64,000 nt of DNA from Amblyomma americanum (lineage: Eukaryota; Arthropoda; Arachnida; Ixodida; Ixodidae). The position numbers were made by a program, and so were the translations under genes. Every line of letters starts with the position of its first letter. Within the stretch, counting starts at the first letter, position 1. The notes below the pieces were generated by a model. That model had not been told where the DNA came from, made no database searches, and saw nothing but the letters and a program-made list of their open reading frames with translations. This document shows, piece after piece, positions 49,020 to 59,880 of this stretch. The stretch is from the NCBI RefSeq assembly GCF_052857255.1, contig NC_135497.1, positions 197,833,986 to 197,897,985 on the forward strand, in the 5' to 3' direction.

Positions 49020-51999
49020 GCGAACTTCGTGCACGGCGAGCTGAGCAGCAACGCAAAAGAAGAGAGCGCCAACGGGAGTCAACAGATCCAGTGGGCATAG
49101 CGAGGTGGAAAGCCGAAGCAGAGCGGCGAATATAGTATAACCTCGCTAAACGGAGTGTGGAAGAAGATGAAGAGAGTGGAATGGGCAGTGCTGCAAAGGC
49201 TAAATCATGGATGAGGCTGGTCCTTGGAGAGATTCCTAAGGCGAACTTCGTGCACGGCGAGCTGAGCAGCAACGCAAAAGAAGAGAGCGCCAACGGGAGT
49301 CAACAGATCCAGTGGGCATAGCGAGGTGGAAAGCCGAAGCAGAGCGGCGAATATAGTATAACCTCGCTAAACGGAGTGTGGAAGAAGATGAAGAGAGTGG
49401 AATGGGCAGTGCAGCAAAATCATGGATGAGGCTGGTCCTTGGAGAGATTCCTAAGGCGAACGTCGTGCACGGCGAGCTGAGCAGCAACGCAAAAGAAGAG
49501 AGCGCCAACGGGAGTCAACCGATCCAATGGGCATAGCGAGGTGGAAAGCTGAAGCAGAGCGGCGAATATAGTATAACCTCGCTAAACGGAGTGTGGAAGA
49601 AGATGAAGAGAGTGGAATGGGCAGTGCTGCAAAGGCTAAATCATGGATGAGGCTGGTCCTTGGAGAGATTCCGAAGCCGAACGACGTGCACAGCGAGCTG
49701 AGCAGCAACGCAAAAGATGAGAGCGCCAACGGGAGTCAACCGTTCCAGTGGGCATAGCGAGGTGGAAAGCCGAAGCAGAGCGGCGAATATAGTATAACCT
49801 CGCTAAACGGAGTGTGGAAGAATATGAAGAGAGTGGAATGGGCAGTGAAGTGAAGGCTAAATCATGGATGAGGCTGGTCCTTGGAGAGATTCCGAAGCCG
49901 AACTACGTGCACAGCGAGCTGAGCAGCAACGCAAAAGAGGAGAGCGCCAACGGGAGTCAACCGATCCAATGGGCATAGCGAGGTGGAAAGCCGAAGTAGA
50001 GCGGCGAATATAGTATAACCTCGCTAAACGGAGTGTGGATGCAGATGAAGAGAGTGGAATGGGCAGTGCAGCAAAATCATGGATGAGGCTCGTCCTTGGA
50101 GAGATTCCGAAGCCGAACGACGTGCACAGCGAGCTGAGCAGCAACGCAAAAGAAGAGAGCGCCAACGGGAGTCAACCGATCCAATGGGCATAGCGAGGTG
50201 GAAAGCCGAAGCAGAGCGGCGAATATAGTATAACCTCGCTAAACGGAGTGTGGATGCAGATGAAGAGAGTGGAATGGGCAGTGCAGCAAAGACTAAATCA
50301 TGGATGAGGCTGGTCCTTGGAGAGATTCCGAAGCCGAACGACGTGCACAGCGAGCTGAGCAGCAACGCAAAAGAAGAGAGCGCCAACGGGAGTCAACCGA
50401 TCCAATGGGCATAGCGAGGTGGAAAGCCGAAGCAGAGCGGCGAATATAGTATAACCTCGCTAAACGGAGTGTGGAAGAATATGAAGAGAGTGGAATGGGC
50501 AGTGCAGTAAAGGCCAAATCATGGATGAGGCTGGTCCTTGGAGAGATTCCGAAGCCGAACTACGTGCACAGCGACCTGAGCAGCAACGCAAAAGAAGAGA
50601 GCGCCAACGGGAGTCAACCGATCCAATGGGCATAGCGAGGTGGAAAGCCGAAGCAGAGCGGCGAATATAGTATAACCTCGCTAAACGGAGTGTGGATGCA
50701 GATGAAGAGAGTGGAATGGGCAGTGCAGCAAAATCATGGATGAGGCTTGTCCTTGGAGAGATTCCGAAGGCGAACTTCGTACACGGCGAGCTGAGCAGCA
50801 ACGCAAAAGAAGAGAGCGCCAACGGGAGTCAACAGATCCAGTGGGCATAGCGAGGTGGAAAGCCGAAGCAGAGCGGCGAATATAGTATAACCTCGCTAAA
50901 CGGAGTGTGGAAGAAGATGAAGAGAGTGGAATGGGCAGTGCTGCAAAGGCTAAATCATGGATGAGGCTGGTCCTTGGAGAGATTCCGAAGCCGAACGACG
51001 TGCACAGCGAGCTGAGCAGCAACGCAAAAGATGAGAGCGCCAACGGGAGTCAACCGTTCCAGTGGGCATAGCGAGGTGGAAAGCCGAAGCAGAGCGGCGA
51101 ATATAGTATAACCTCGCTAAATGGAGTGTGGAAGCAGATGAAGAGAGTGGAATGGGCAGTGCTGCAAAGGCTAAATCATGGATGAGGCTGGTCCTTGGAG
51201 AGATTCGTAAGGCGAACATCGTGCACGGCGAGCTGAGCAGCAACGCAAAAGAAGAGAGCGCCAACGGGAGTCAACAGATCCAGTGGGCATAGCGAGGTGG
51301 AAAGCCGAAGCAGAGCGGCGAATATAGTATAACCTCGCTAAACGGAGTGTGGAAGAAGATGAAGAGAGTGGAATGGGCAGTGCTGCAAAGGCTAAATCAT
51401 GGATGAGGCTGGTCGTTGGAGAGATTCCTAAGGCGAACTTCGTGCACGGCGAGCTGAGCAGCAACGCAAAAGAAGAGAGCGCCAACGGGAGTCAACAGAT
51501 CCAGTGGGCATAGCGAGGTGGAAAGCCGAAGCAGAGCGGCGAATATAGTATAACCTCGCTAAACGGAGTGTGGAAGAAGATGAAGAGAGTGGAATGGGCA
51601 GTGCAGCAAAGGCTAAATCATGGATGAGGCTGGTCCTTGGAGAGATTCCTAAGGCGAACGTCGTGCACGGCGAGCTGAGCAGCAACGCAAAAGAAGAGAG
51701 CGCCAACGGGAGTCAACCGATCCAATGGGCATTGCGAGGTGGAAAGCCGAAGCAGAGCGGCGAATATAGTAAAACCTCGCTAAATGGAGTGTGGATGCAG
51801 ATGAAGAGAGTGGAATTGGCAGTGCAGCAAAGGCTAAATCATGGATGAGGCTGGTCCTTGGAGAGATTCCGAAGCCGAACGACGTGCACAGCGAGCTGAG
51901 CAGCAACGCAAAAGAAGAGAGCGCCAACGGGAGTCAACCGATCCAATGGGCATAGCGAGGTGGAAAGCCGAAGCAGAGCGGCGAATATAGTATAACCTC
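49020..51999 (+). repeat. K-block, copy 8 (complete)
   Basis: Up to 50,254 it repeats copy 7. After that it follows K4 at 16,455 bp. A private change is TTCGTACACGG near 50,781, which removes the ApaLI site. Near its end it has GAGCTGAGC where K1 to K6 have GAGCTCAGC, the older state also found in K0. Confidence 0.82.
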
Positions 52000-52046
52000 G
52001 CTATATGGAGTGTGGATCCAGATGAAGAGAGTGGAATGGGCAGTGC
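52000..52046 (+). repeat. S-block start, copy 7 (truncated)
   Basis: The GCTATATGG monomer with the last BamHI site seen in the window (GGATCC at 52,014). The match to K4/S4 at 16,455 bp ends at 52,046, where CAGTGCAGC switches to CAGTGCTGC. This is the right edge of the young core. Confidence 0.8.
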
Positions 52047-55000
52047 TGCAAAGGCTAAATCATGGATGAGGCTGGTCCTTGGAGAGATTCCGAAGCCGAA
52101 CGACGTGCACAGCGAGCTGAGCAGCAACGCAAAAGATGAGAGCGCCAACGGGAGTCAACCGTTCCAGTGGGCATAGCGAGGTGGAAAGCCGAAGCAGAGC
52201 GGCGAATATAGTATAACCTCGCTAAACGGAGTGTGGAAGAAGATGAAGAGAGTGGAATGGGCAGTGCAGCAAAATCATGGATGAGGCTGGTCCTTGGAGA
52301 GATTCCTAAGGCGAACGTCGTGCACGGCGAGCTGAGCAGCAACGCAAAAGAAGAGAGCGCCAACGGGAGTCAACCGATCCAATGGGCATAGCGAGGTGGA
52401 AAGCTGAAGCAGAGCGGCGAATATAGTATAACCTCGCTAAACGGAGTGTGGAAGAAGATGAAGAGAGTGGAATGGGCAGTGCTGCAAAGGCTAAATCATG
52501 GATGAGGCTGGTCCTTGGAGAGATTCCGAAGCCGAACGACGTGCACAGCGAGCTGAGCAGCAACGCAAAAGATGAGAGCGCCAACGGGAGTCAACCGTTC
52601 CAGTGGGCATAGCGAGGTGGAAAGCCGAAGCAGAGCGGCGAATATAGTATAACCTCGCTAAACGGAGTGTGGAAGAATATGAAGAGAGTGGAATGGGCAG
52701 TGCAGCAAAAGCTAAATCATGGATGAGGCTGGTCCTTGGAGAGATTTCGAAGCCGAACGACGTGCACAGCGAGCTGAGCAGCAACGCAAAAGAGGAGAGC
52801 GCCAACGGGAGTCAACCGATCCAATGGGCATAGCGAGGTGGAAAGCCGAAGCAGAGCGGCGAATATAGTATAACCTCGCTAAATGGAGTGTGGATGCAGA
52901 TGAAGAGAGTGGAATGGGCAGTGCAGCAAAATCACGGATGAGGCTGGTCCTTGGAGAGATTCCGAAGCCGAACGACGTGCACAGCGAGCTGAGCAGCAAC
53001 GCAAAAGAAGAGAGCGCCAACGGGAGTCAACCGTTCCAATGGGCATAGCGAGGTGGAAAGCCGAAGCAGAGCGGCGAATATAGTATAACCTCGCTAAACG
53101 GAGTGTGGATGCAGATGAAGAGAGTGGAATGGGCAGTGCAGCAAAAGCTAAATCATGGTTGAGGCTGGTCCTTGGAGAGATTTCGAAGCCGAACGACGTG
53201 CACAGCGAGCTGAGCAGCAACGCAAATGAGAGCGCCAACGGGAGTCAACCGTTCCATTGGGCATAGCGAGGTGGAAAGCCGAAGCAGAGCGGCGAATATA
53301 GTATAACCTCGCTAAACGGAGTGTGGATGCAGATGAAGAGAGCTGAATGGGCAGTGCAGCAAAATCATGGATGAGGCTTGTCCTTGGAGAGATTCCGAAG
53401 CCGAACGACGTGCACAGCGAGCTGAGCAGCAACGCAAAAGAAGAGAGCGCCAACGGGAGTCAACCGATCCAATGGGCATTGCGAGGTGGAAAGCCGAAGC
53501 AGAGCGGCGAATATAGTATAACCTCGCTAAATGGAGTGTGGATGCAGATGAAGAGAGTGGAATGGGCAGTTCAGCAAAAGCTAAATCATGGATGAGGCTG
53601 GTCCTTGGAGAGATTCCGAAGCCGAACGACGTGCACAGCGAGCTGAGCAGCAACGCAAAAGTGGAGAGCGCCAACGGGAGTCAACCGATCCAATGGGCAT
53701 AGCGAGGTGGAAAGCCGAAGCAGAGCGGCGAATATAGTATAACCTCGCTAAATGGAGTGTGGATGCAGATGAAGAGAGTGGAATGGGCAGTGCAGCAAAA
53801 GCTAAATCATGGATGAGGCTGGTCCTTGGAGAGATTCCGAAGCCGAACGACGTGCACAGCGAGCTGAGCAGCAACGCAAAAGAAGAGAGCGCCAACGGGA
53901 GTCAACCGATCCAATGGGCATAGCGAGGTGGAAAGCCGAAGCAGAGCGGCGAATATAGTATAACCTCGCTATATGGAGTGTGGATGCAGATGAAGAGAGT
54001 GGAATGGGCAGTGCAGCAAAAGCTAAATCATGGATGAGGCTGGTCCTTGGAGAGATTTCGAAGCCGAACGACGTGCACAGCGAGCTGAGCAGCAACGCAA
54101 ATGAGAGCGCCAACGGGAGTCAACCGTTCCATTGGGCATAGCGAGGTGGAAAGCCGAAGCAGAGCGGCGAATATAGTATAACCTCGCTAAACGGAGTGTG
54201 GATGCAGATGAAGAGAGTGGAATGGGCAGTGCAGCAAAATCATGGATGAGGCTTGTCCTTGGAGAGATTCCGAAGCCGAACGACGTGCACAGCGAGCTGA
54301 GCAGCAACGCAAAAGAAGAGAGCGCCAACGGGAGTCAACCGATCCAATGGGCATAGCGAGGTGGAAAGCTGAAGCAGAGCGGCGAATATAGTATAACCTC
54401 GCTAAACGGAGTGTGGAAGAAGATGAAGAGAGTAGAATGGGCAGTGCTACAAAGGCTAAATCATGGATGAGGCTGGTCCTTGGAGAGATTCCGAAGCCGA
54501 ACGACGTGCACAGCGAGCTGAGCAGCAACGCAAAAGATGAGAGCGCCAACGGGAGTCAACCGTTCCAGTGGGCATAGCGAGGTGGAAAGCCGAAGCAGAG
54601 CGGCGAATATAGTATAACCTCGCTAAACGGAGTGTGGATGCAGATGAAGAGAGTGGAATGGGCAGTGCTGCAAAGGCTAAATCATGGATGATTCTGGTCC
54701 TTGGAGAGATTCCGAAGCCGAACGACGTGCACAGCGAGCTGAGCAGCAACGCAAAAGAAGAGAGCGCTAACGGGAGTCAACCGATCCAATGGGCATAGCG
54801 AGGTGGAAAGCCGAAGCAGAGCGGCGAATATAGTATAACCTCGCTAAACGGAGTGTGGATGCAGATGAAGAGAGTGGAATGGGCAGTGCAGCAAAATCAT
54901 GGATGAGGCTTGTCCTTGGAGAGATTCCGAAGCCGAACGACGTGCACAGCGAGCTGAGCAGCAACGCAAAAGAAGAGAACGCCAACGGGAGTCAACCGAT

Positions 55001-55369
55001 CCAATGGGCATAGCGAGGTGGAAAGCCGAAGCAGAGCGGCGAATATAGTATAACCTCGCTAAACGGAGTGTGGAAGAAGATGAAGAGAGTGGAATGGGCA
55101 GTGCTGCAAAGGCTAAATCATGGATGAGGCTGGTCCTTGGAGAGATTCCGAAGCCGAACGACGTGCACAGCGAGCTGAGCAGCAACGCAAAAGATGAGAG
55201 CGCCAACGGGAGTCAACCGTTCCAGTGGGCATAGCGAGGTGGAAAGCCGAAGCAGAGCGGCGAATATAGTATAACCTCGCTAAATGGAGTGTGGAAGCAG
55301 ATGAAGAGAGTGGAATGGGCAGTGCTGCAAAGGCTAAATCATGGATGAGGGTGGTCCTTGGAGAGATTC
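52047..55369 (+). repeat. 3' flank, mosaic monomers I
   Basis: From 52,047 to about 52,600 the order resembles the K-block stretch near 49.4-49.7 kb (offset 2,855 bp). It then switches to S-like monomers. From about 52,950 to 54,110 it matches 59,525-60,685 at 6,572 bp. It carries the first of four AGCTGAATGG markers (53,341). No BamHI site was seen. Confidence 0.7.
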
Positions 55370-57957
55370 CTAAGGCGAACTTCGTGCACGGCGAGCTGAG
55401 CAGCAACGCAAAAGAAGAGAGCGCCAACGGGAGTCAACAGATCCAGTGGGCATAGCGAGGTGGAAAGCCGAAGCAGAGCGGCGAATATAGTATAACCTCG
55501 CTAAACGGAGTGTGGAAGAAGATGAAGAGAGTGGAATGGGCAGTGCTGCAAAGGCTAAATCATGGATGAGGCTGGTCCTTGGAGAGATTCCTAAGGCGAA
55601 CTTCGTGCACGGCGAGCTGAGCAGCAACGCAAAAGAAGAGAGCGCCAACGGGAGTCAACAGATCCAGTGGGCATAGCGAGGTGGAAAGCCGAAGCAGAGC
55701 GGCGAATATAGTATAACCTCGCTAAACGGAGTGTGGAAGAAGATGAAGAGAGTGGAATGGGCAGTGCAGCAAAGGCGAAATCATGGATGAGGCTGGTCCT
55801 TGGAGAGATTCCTAAGGCGAACGTCGTGCACGGCGAGCTGAGCAGCAACGCAAAAGAAGAGAGCGCCAACGGGAGTCAACCGATCCAATGGGCATTGCGA
55901 GGTGGAAAGCCGAAGCAGAGCGGCGAATATAGTAAAACCTCGCTAAATGGAGTGTGGATGCAGATGAAGAGAGTGGAATTGGCAGTGCAGCAAAGGGTAA
56001 ATCATGGATGAGGCTGGTCCTTGGAGAGATTCCGAAGCCGAACGACGTGCACAGCGAGCTGAGCAGCAACGCAAAAGAAGAGAGCGCCAACGGGAGTCAA
56101 CCGATCCAATGGGCATAGCGAGGTGGAAATCCGAAGCAGAGCGGCGAATATAGTATAACCTCGCTATATGGAGTGTGGATGCAGATGAAGAGAGTGGAAT
56201 GGGCAGTGCAGCAAAAGCTAAATCATGGATGAGGCTGGTCCTTGGAGAGATTTCGAAGCCGAACGACGTGCACAGCGAGCTGAGCAGCAACGCAAAAGAA
56301 GAGAGCGCCAACGGGAGTCAACCGTTCCATTGGGCATAGCGAGGTGGAAAGCCGAAGCAGAGCGGCGAATATAGTATAACCTCGCTAAACGGAGTGTGGA
56401 TGCAGATGAAGAGAGTGGAATGGGCAGTGCAGCAAAATCATGGATGAGGCTTGTCCTTGGAGAGATTCCGAAGCCGAACGACGTGCACAGCGAGCTGAGC
56501 AGCAACGCAAAAGAAGAGAGCGCCAACGGGAGTCAACCGATCCAATGGGCATAGCGAGGTGGAAAGCTGAAGCAGAGCGGCGAATATAGTATAACCTCGC
56601 TAAACGGAGTGTGGAAGAAGATGAGAGTGGAATGGGCAGTGCTGCAAAGGCTAAATCATGGATGAGGCTGGTCCTTGGAGAGATTCCGAAGCCGAACGAC
56701 GTGCACAGCGAGCTGAGCAGCAACGCAAAAGATGAGAGCGCCAACGGGAGTCAACCGTTCCAGTGGGCATAGCGAGGTGGAAAGCCGAAGCAGAGCGGCG
56801 AATATAGTATAACCTCGCTAAACGGAGTGTGGAAGAATATGAAGAGAGTGGAATGGGCAGTGCAGTAAAGGCTAAATCATGGATGAGGCTGGTCCTTGGA
56901 GAGATTCCGAAGCCGAACTACGTGCACAGCGAGCTGAGCAGCAACGCAAAAGAAGAGAGCGCCAACGGGAGTCAACCGATCCAATGGGCATAGCGAGGTG
57001 GAAAGCCGAAGTAGAGCGGCGAATATAGTATAACCTCGCTAAACGGAGTGTGGATGCAGATGAAGAGAGTGGAATGGGCAGTGCAGCAAAATCATGGATG
57101 AGGCTTGTCCTTGGAGAGATTCCGAAGACGAACGACGTGCACAGCGAGCTGAGCAGCAACGCAAAAGTAGAGAGCGCCAACGGGAGTCAACCGATCCAAT
57201 GGGCACAGCGAGGTGGAAAGCCGAAGCAGAGCGGCGAATATAGTATAACCTCGCTAAACGGAGTGTGGAAGAAGATGAAGAGAGTGGAATGGGCAGTGCT
57301 GCAAAGGCTAAATCATGGATGAGGCTGGTCCTTGGAGAGACTTCGAAGCCGAACGACGTGCACAGCGAGCTGAGCAGCAACGCAAAAGAAGAGAGCGCCA
57401 ACGGGAGTCAACCGTTCCATTGGGCATAGCGAGGTGGAAAGCCGAAGCAGAGCGGCGAATATAGTATAACCTCGCTAAACGGAGTGTGGATGCAGATGAA
57501 GAGAGTGGAATGGGCAGTGCAGCAAAATCATGGATGAGGCTTGTCCTTGGAGAGATTCCGAAGCCGAACGACGTGCACAGCGAGCTGAGCAGCAACGCAA
57601 AAGAAGAGAGCGCCAACGGGAGTCAACCGATCCAATGGGCATAGCGAGGTGGAAAGCCGAAGCAGAGCGGCGAATATAGTATAACCTCGCTAAACGGAGT
57701 GTGGAAGAAGATGAAGAGAGTGGAATGGGCAGTGCTGCAAAGGCTAAATCATGGATGAGGCTGGTCCTTGGAGAGATTCCGAAGCCGAACGATGTGCACA
57801 GCGAGCTGAGCAGCAACGCAAAAGATGAGAGCGCCAACGGGAGTCAACCGTTCCAGTGGGCATAGCGAGGTGGAAAGCCGAAGCAGAGCGGCGAATATAG
57901 TATAACCTCGCTAAATGGAGTGTGGAAGCAGATGAAGAGAGTGGAATGGGCAGTGCT
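55370..57957 (+). repeat. 3' flank, K-like and S-like segment
   Basis: Opens with CCTAAGGCGAAC monomers and the CATTGCG / GTAAAACC pair, then GCTATATGG S-like monomers without the BamHI change. Much of 55,7xx-57,0xx recurs 2,189 bp later. A 3-bp deletion (ATGAGAGTGG, 56,621) is private to this copy and changes the offset to 2,192 bp. Confidence 0.72.
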
Positions 57958-59880
57958 GCAAAGGCTAAATCATGGATGAGGCTGGTCCTTGGAGAGATTC
58001 CTAAGGCGAACATCGTGCACGGCGAGCTGAGCAGCAACGCAAAAGAAGAGAGCGCCAACGGGAGTCAACCGATCCAATGGGCATTGCGAGGTGGAAAGCC
58101 GAAGCAGAGCGGCGAATATAGTAAAACCTCGCTAAATGGAGTGTGGATGCAGATGAAGAGAGTGGAATTGGCAGTGCAGCAAAGGCTAAATCATGGATGA
58201 GGCTGGTCCTTGGAGAGATTCCGAAGCCGAACGACGTGCACAGCGAGCTGAGCAGCAACGCAAAAGAAGAGAGCGCCAACGGGAGTCAACCGATCCAATG
58301 GGCATAGCGAGGTGGAAAGCCGAAGCAGAGCGGCGAATATAGTATAACCTCGCTATATGGAGTGTGGATGCAGATGAAGAGAGTGGAATGGGCAGTGCAG
58401 CAAAAGCTAAATCATGGATGAGGCTGGTCCTTGGAGAGATTTCGAAGCCGAACGACGTGCACAGCGAGCTGAGCAGCAACGCAAAAGAAGAGAGCGCCAA
58501 CGGGAGTCAACCGTTCCATTGGGCATAGCGAGGTGGAAAGCCGAAGCAGAGCGGCGAATATAGTATAACCTCGCTAAACGGAGTGTGGATGCAGATGAAG
58601 AGAGTGGAATGGGCAGTGCAGCAAAATCATGGATGAGGCTTGTCCTTGGAGAGATTCCGAAGCCGAACGACGTGCACAGCGAGCTGAGCAGCAACGCAAA
58701 AGAAGAGAGCGCCAACGGGAGTCAACCGATCCAATGGGCATAGCGAGGTGGAAAGCTGAAGCAGAGCGGCGAATATAGTATAACCTCGCTAATTGGAGTG
58801 TGGAAGAAGATGAAGAGAGTGGAATGGGCAGTGCTGCAAAGGCTAAATCATGGATGAGGCTGGTCCTTGGAGAGATTCCGAAGCCGAACGACGTGCACAG
58901 CGAGCTGAGCAGCAACGCAAAAGATGAGAGCGCCAACGGGAGTCAACCGTTCCAGTGGGCATAGCGAGGTGGAAAGCCGAAGCAGAGCGGCGAATATAGT
59001 ATAACCTCGCTAAACGGAGTGTGGAAGAATATGAAGAGAGTGGAATGGGCAGTGCAGTAAAGGCTAAATCATGGATGAGGCTGGTCCTTGGAGAGATTCC
59101 GAAGCCGAACTACGTGCACAGCGAGCTGAGCAGCAACGCAAAAGAAGAGAGCGCCAACGGGAGTCAACCGATCCAATGGGCATAGCGAGGTGGAAAGCCG
59201 AAGCAGAGCGGCGAATATAGTAAAACCTCGCTAAATGGAGTGTTGATGCAGATGAAGAGAGTGGAATAGGCAGTGCAGCAAAAGCTAAATCATGGATGAG
59301 GCTGGTCCTTGGAGGGATTCCGAAGCCGAACGACGTGCACAGCGAGCTGAGCAGCAACGCAAAAGTGGAGAGCGCCAACGGGAGTCAACCGATCCAATGG
59401 GCATAGCGAGGTGTAAAGCCGAAGCAGAGCGGCGAATATAGTATAACCTCGCTAAATGGAGTGTGGATGCAGATGAAGAGAGTGGAATGGGCAGTGCAGC
59501 AAAATCACGGATGAGGCTGGTCCTTGGAGAGATTCCGAAGCCGAACGACGGCACAGCGAGCTGAGCAGCAACGCAAAAGAAGAGAGCGCCAACGGGAGTC
59601 AACCGTTCCAATGGGCATAGTGAGGTGGAAAGCCGAAGCAGAGCGGCGAATATAGTATAACCTCGCTAAACGGAGTGTGGATGCAGATGAAGAGAGTGGA
59701 ATGGGCAGTGCAGCAAAAGCTAAATCATGGTTGAGGCTGGTCCTTGGAGAGATTTCGAAGCCGAACGACGTGCACAGCGAGCTGAGCAGCAACGCAAATG
59801 AGAGCGCCAACGGGAGTCAACCGTTCCATTGGGCATAGCGAGGTGGAAAGCCGAAGCAGAGCGGCGAATATAGTATAACC
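57958..59880 (+). repeat. 3' flank, second copy of the 2,189-bp segment
   Basis: Begins with a CCTAAGGCGAACATCG monomer and follows the previous segment at 2,189 then 2,192 bp to about 59,200. One base is missing at 59,550 (ACGACGGCAC). Sporadic changes such as GTGTTGATG, GAATAGGC and ATAGTGAGG mark it as less homogenised than the core. Confidence 0.7.

Larger units (their letters stand above)
46325..50254 (+). repeat. Tandem duplication of 1,965 bp (9 monomers)
   Basis: Copies are 46,325-48,289 and 48,290-50,254. I saw no difference between them in the comparisons made. Two private changes, GAAGTGAAGG and GGCTCGTCC, are present in both copies and absent from related copies elsewhere. The junction lies within identical sequence at 46,295-46,324 / 48,260-48,289. 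Confidence 0.87.
11206..52019 (+). other. Series of 14 BamHI sites marking the core
   Basis: GGATCC, created by GTGGATCCAGATG, was read at 11,206; 17,564; 19,099; 21,957; 23,492; 27,664; 29,201; 35,559; 37,094; 39,952; 41,272; 42,592; 43,912 and 52,014. I found none in either flank. The intervals are 6,358; 1,535; 2,858; 1,535; 4,172; 1,537; 6,358; 1,535; 2,858; 1,320; 1,320; 1,320 and 8,102 bp. Confidence 0.85.
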
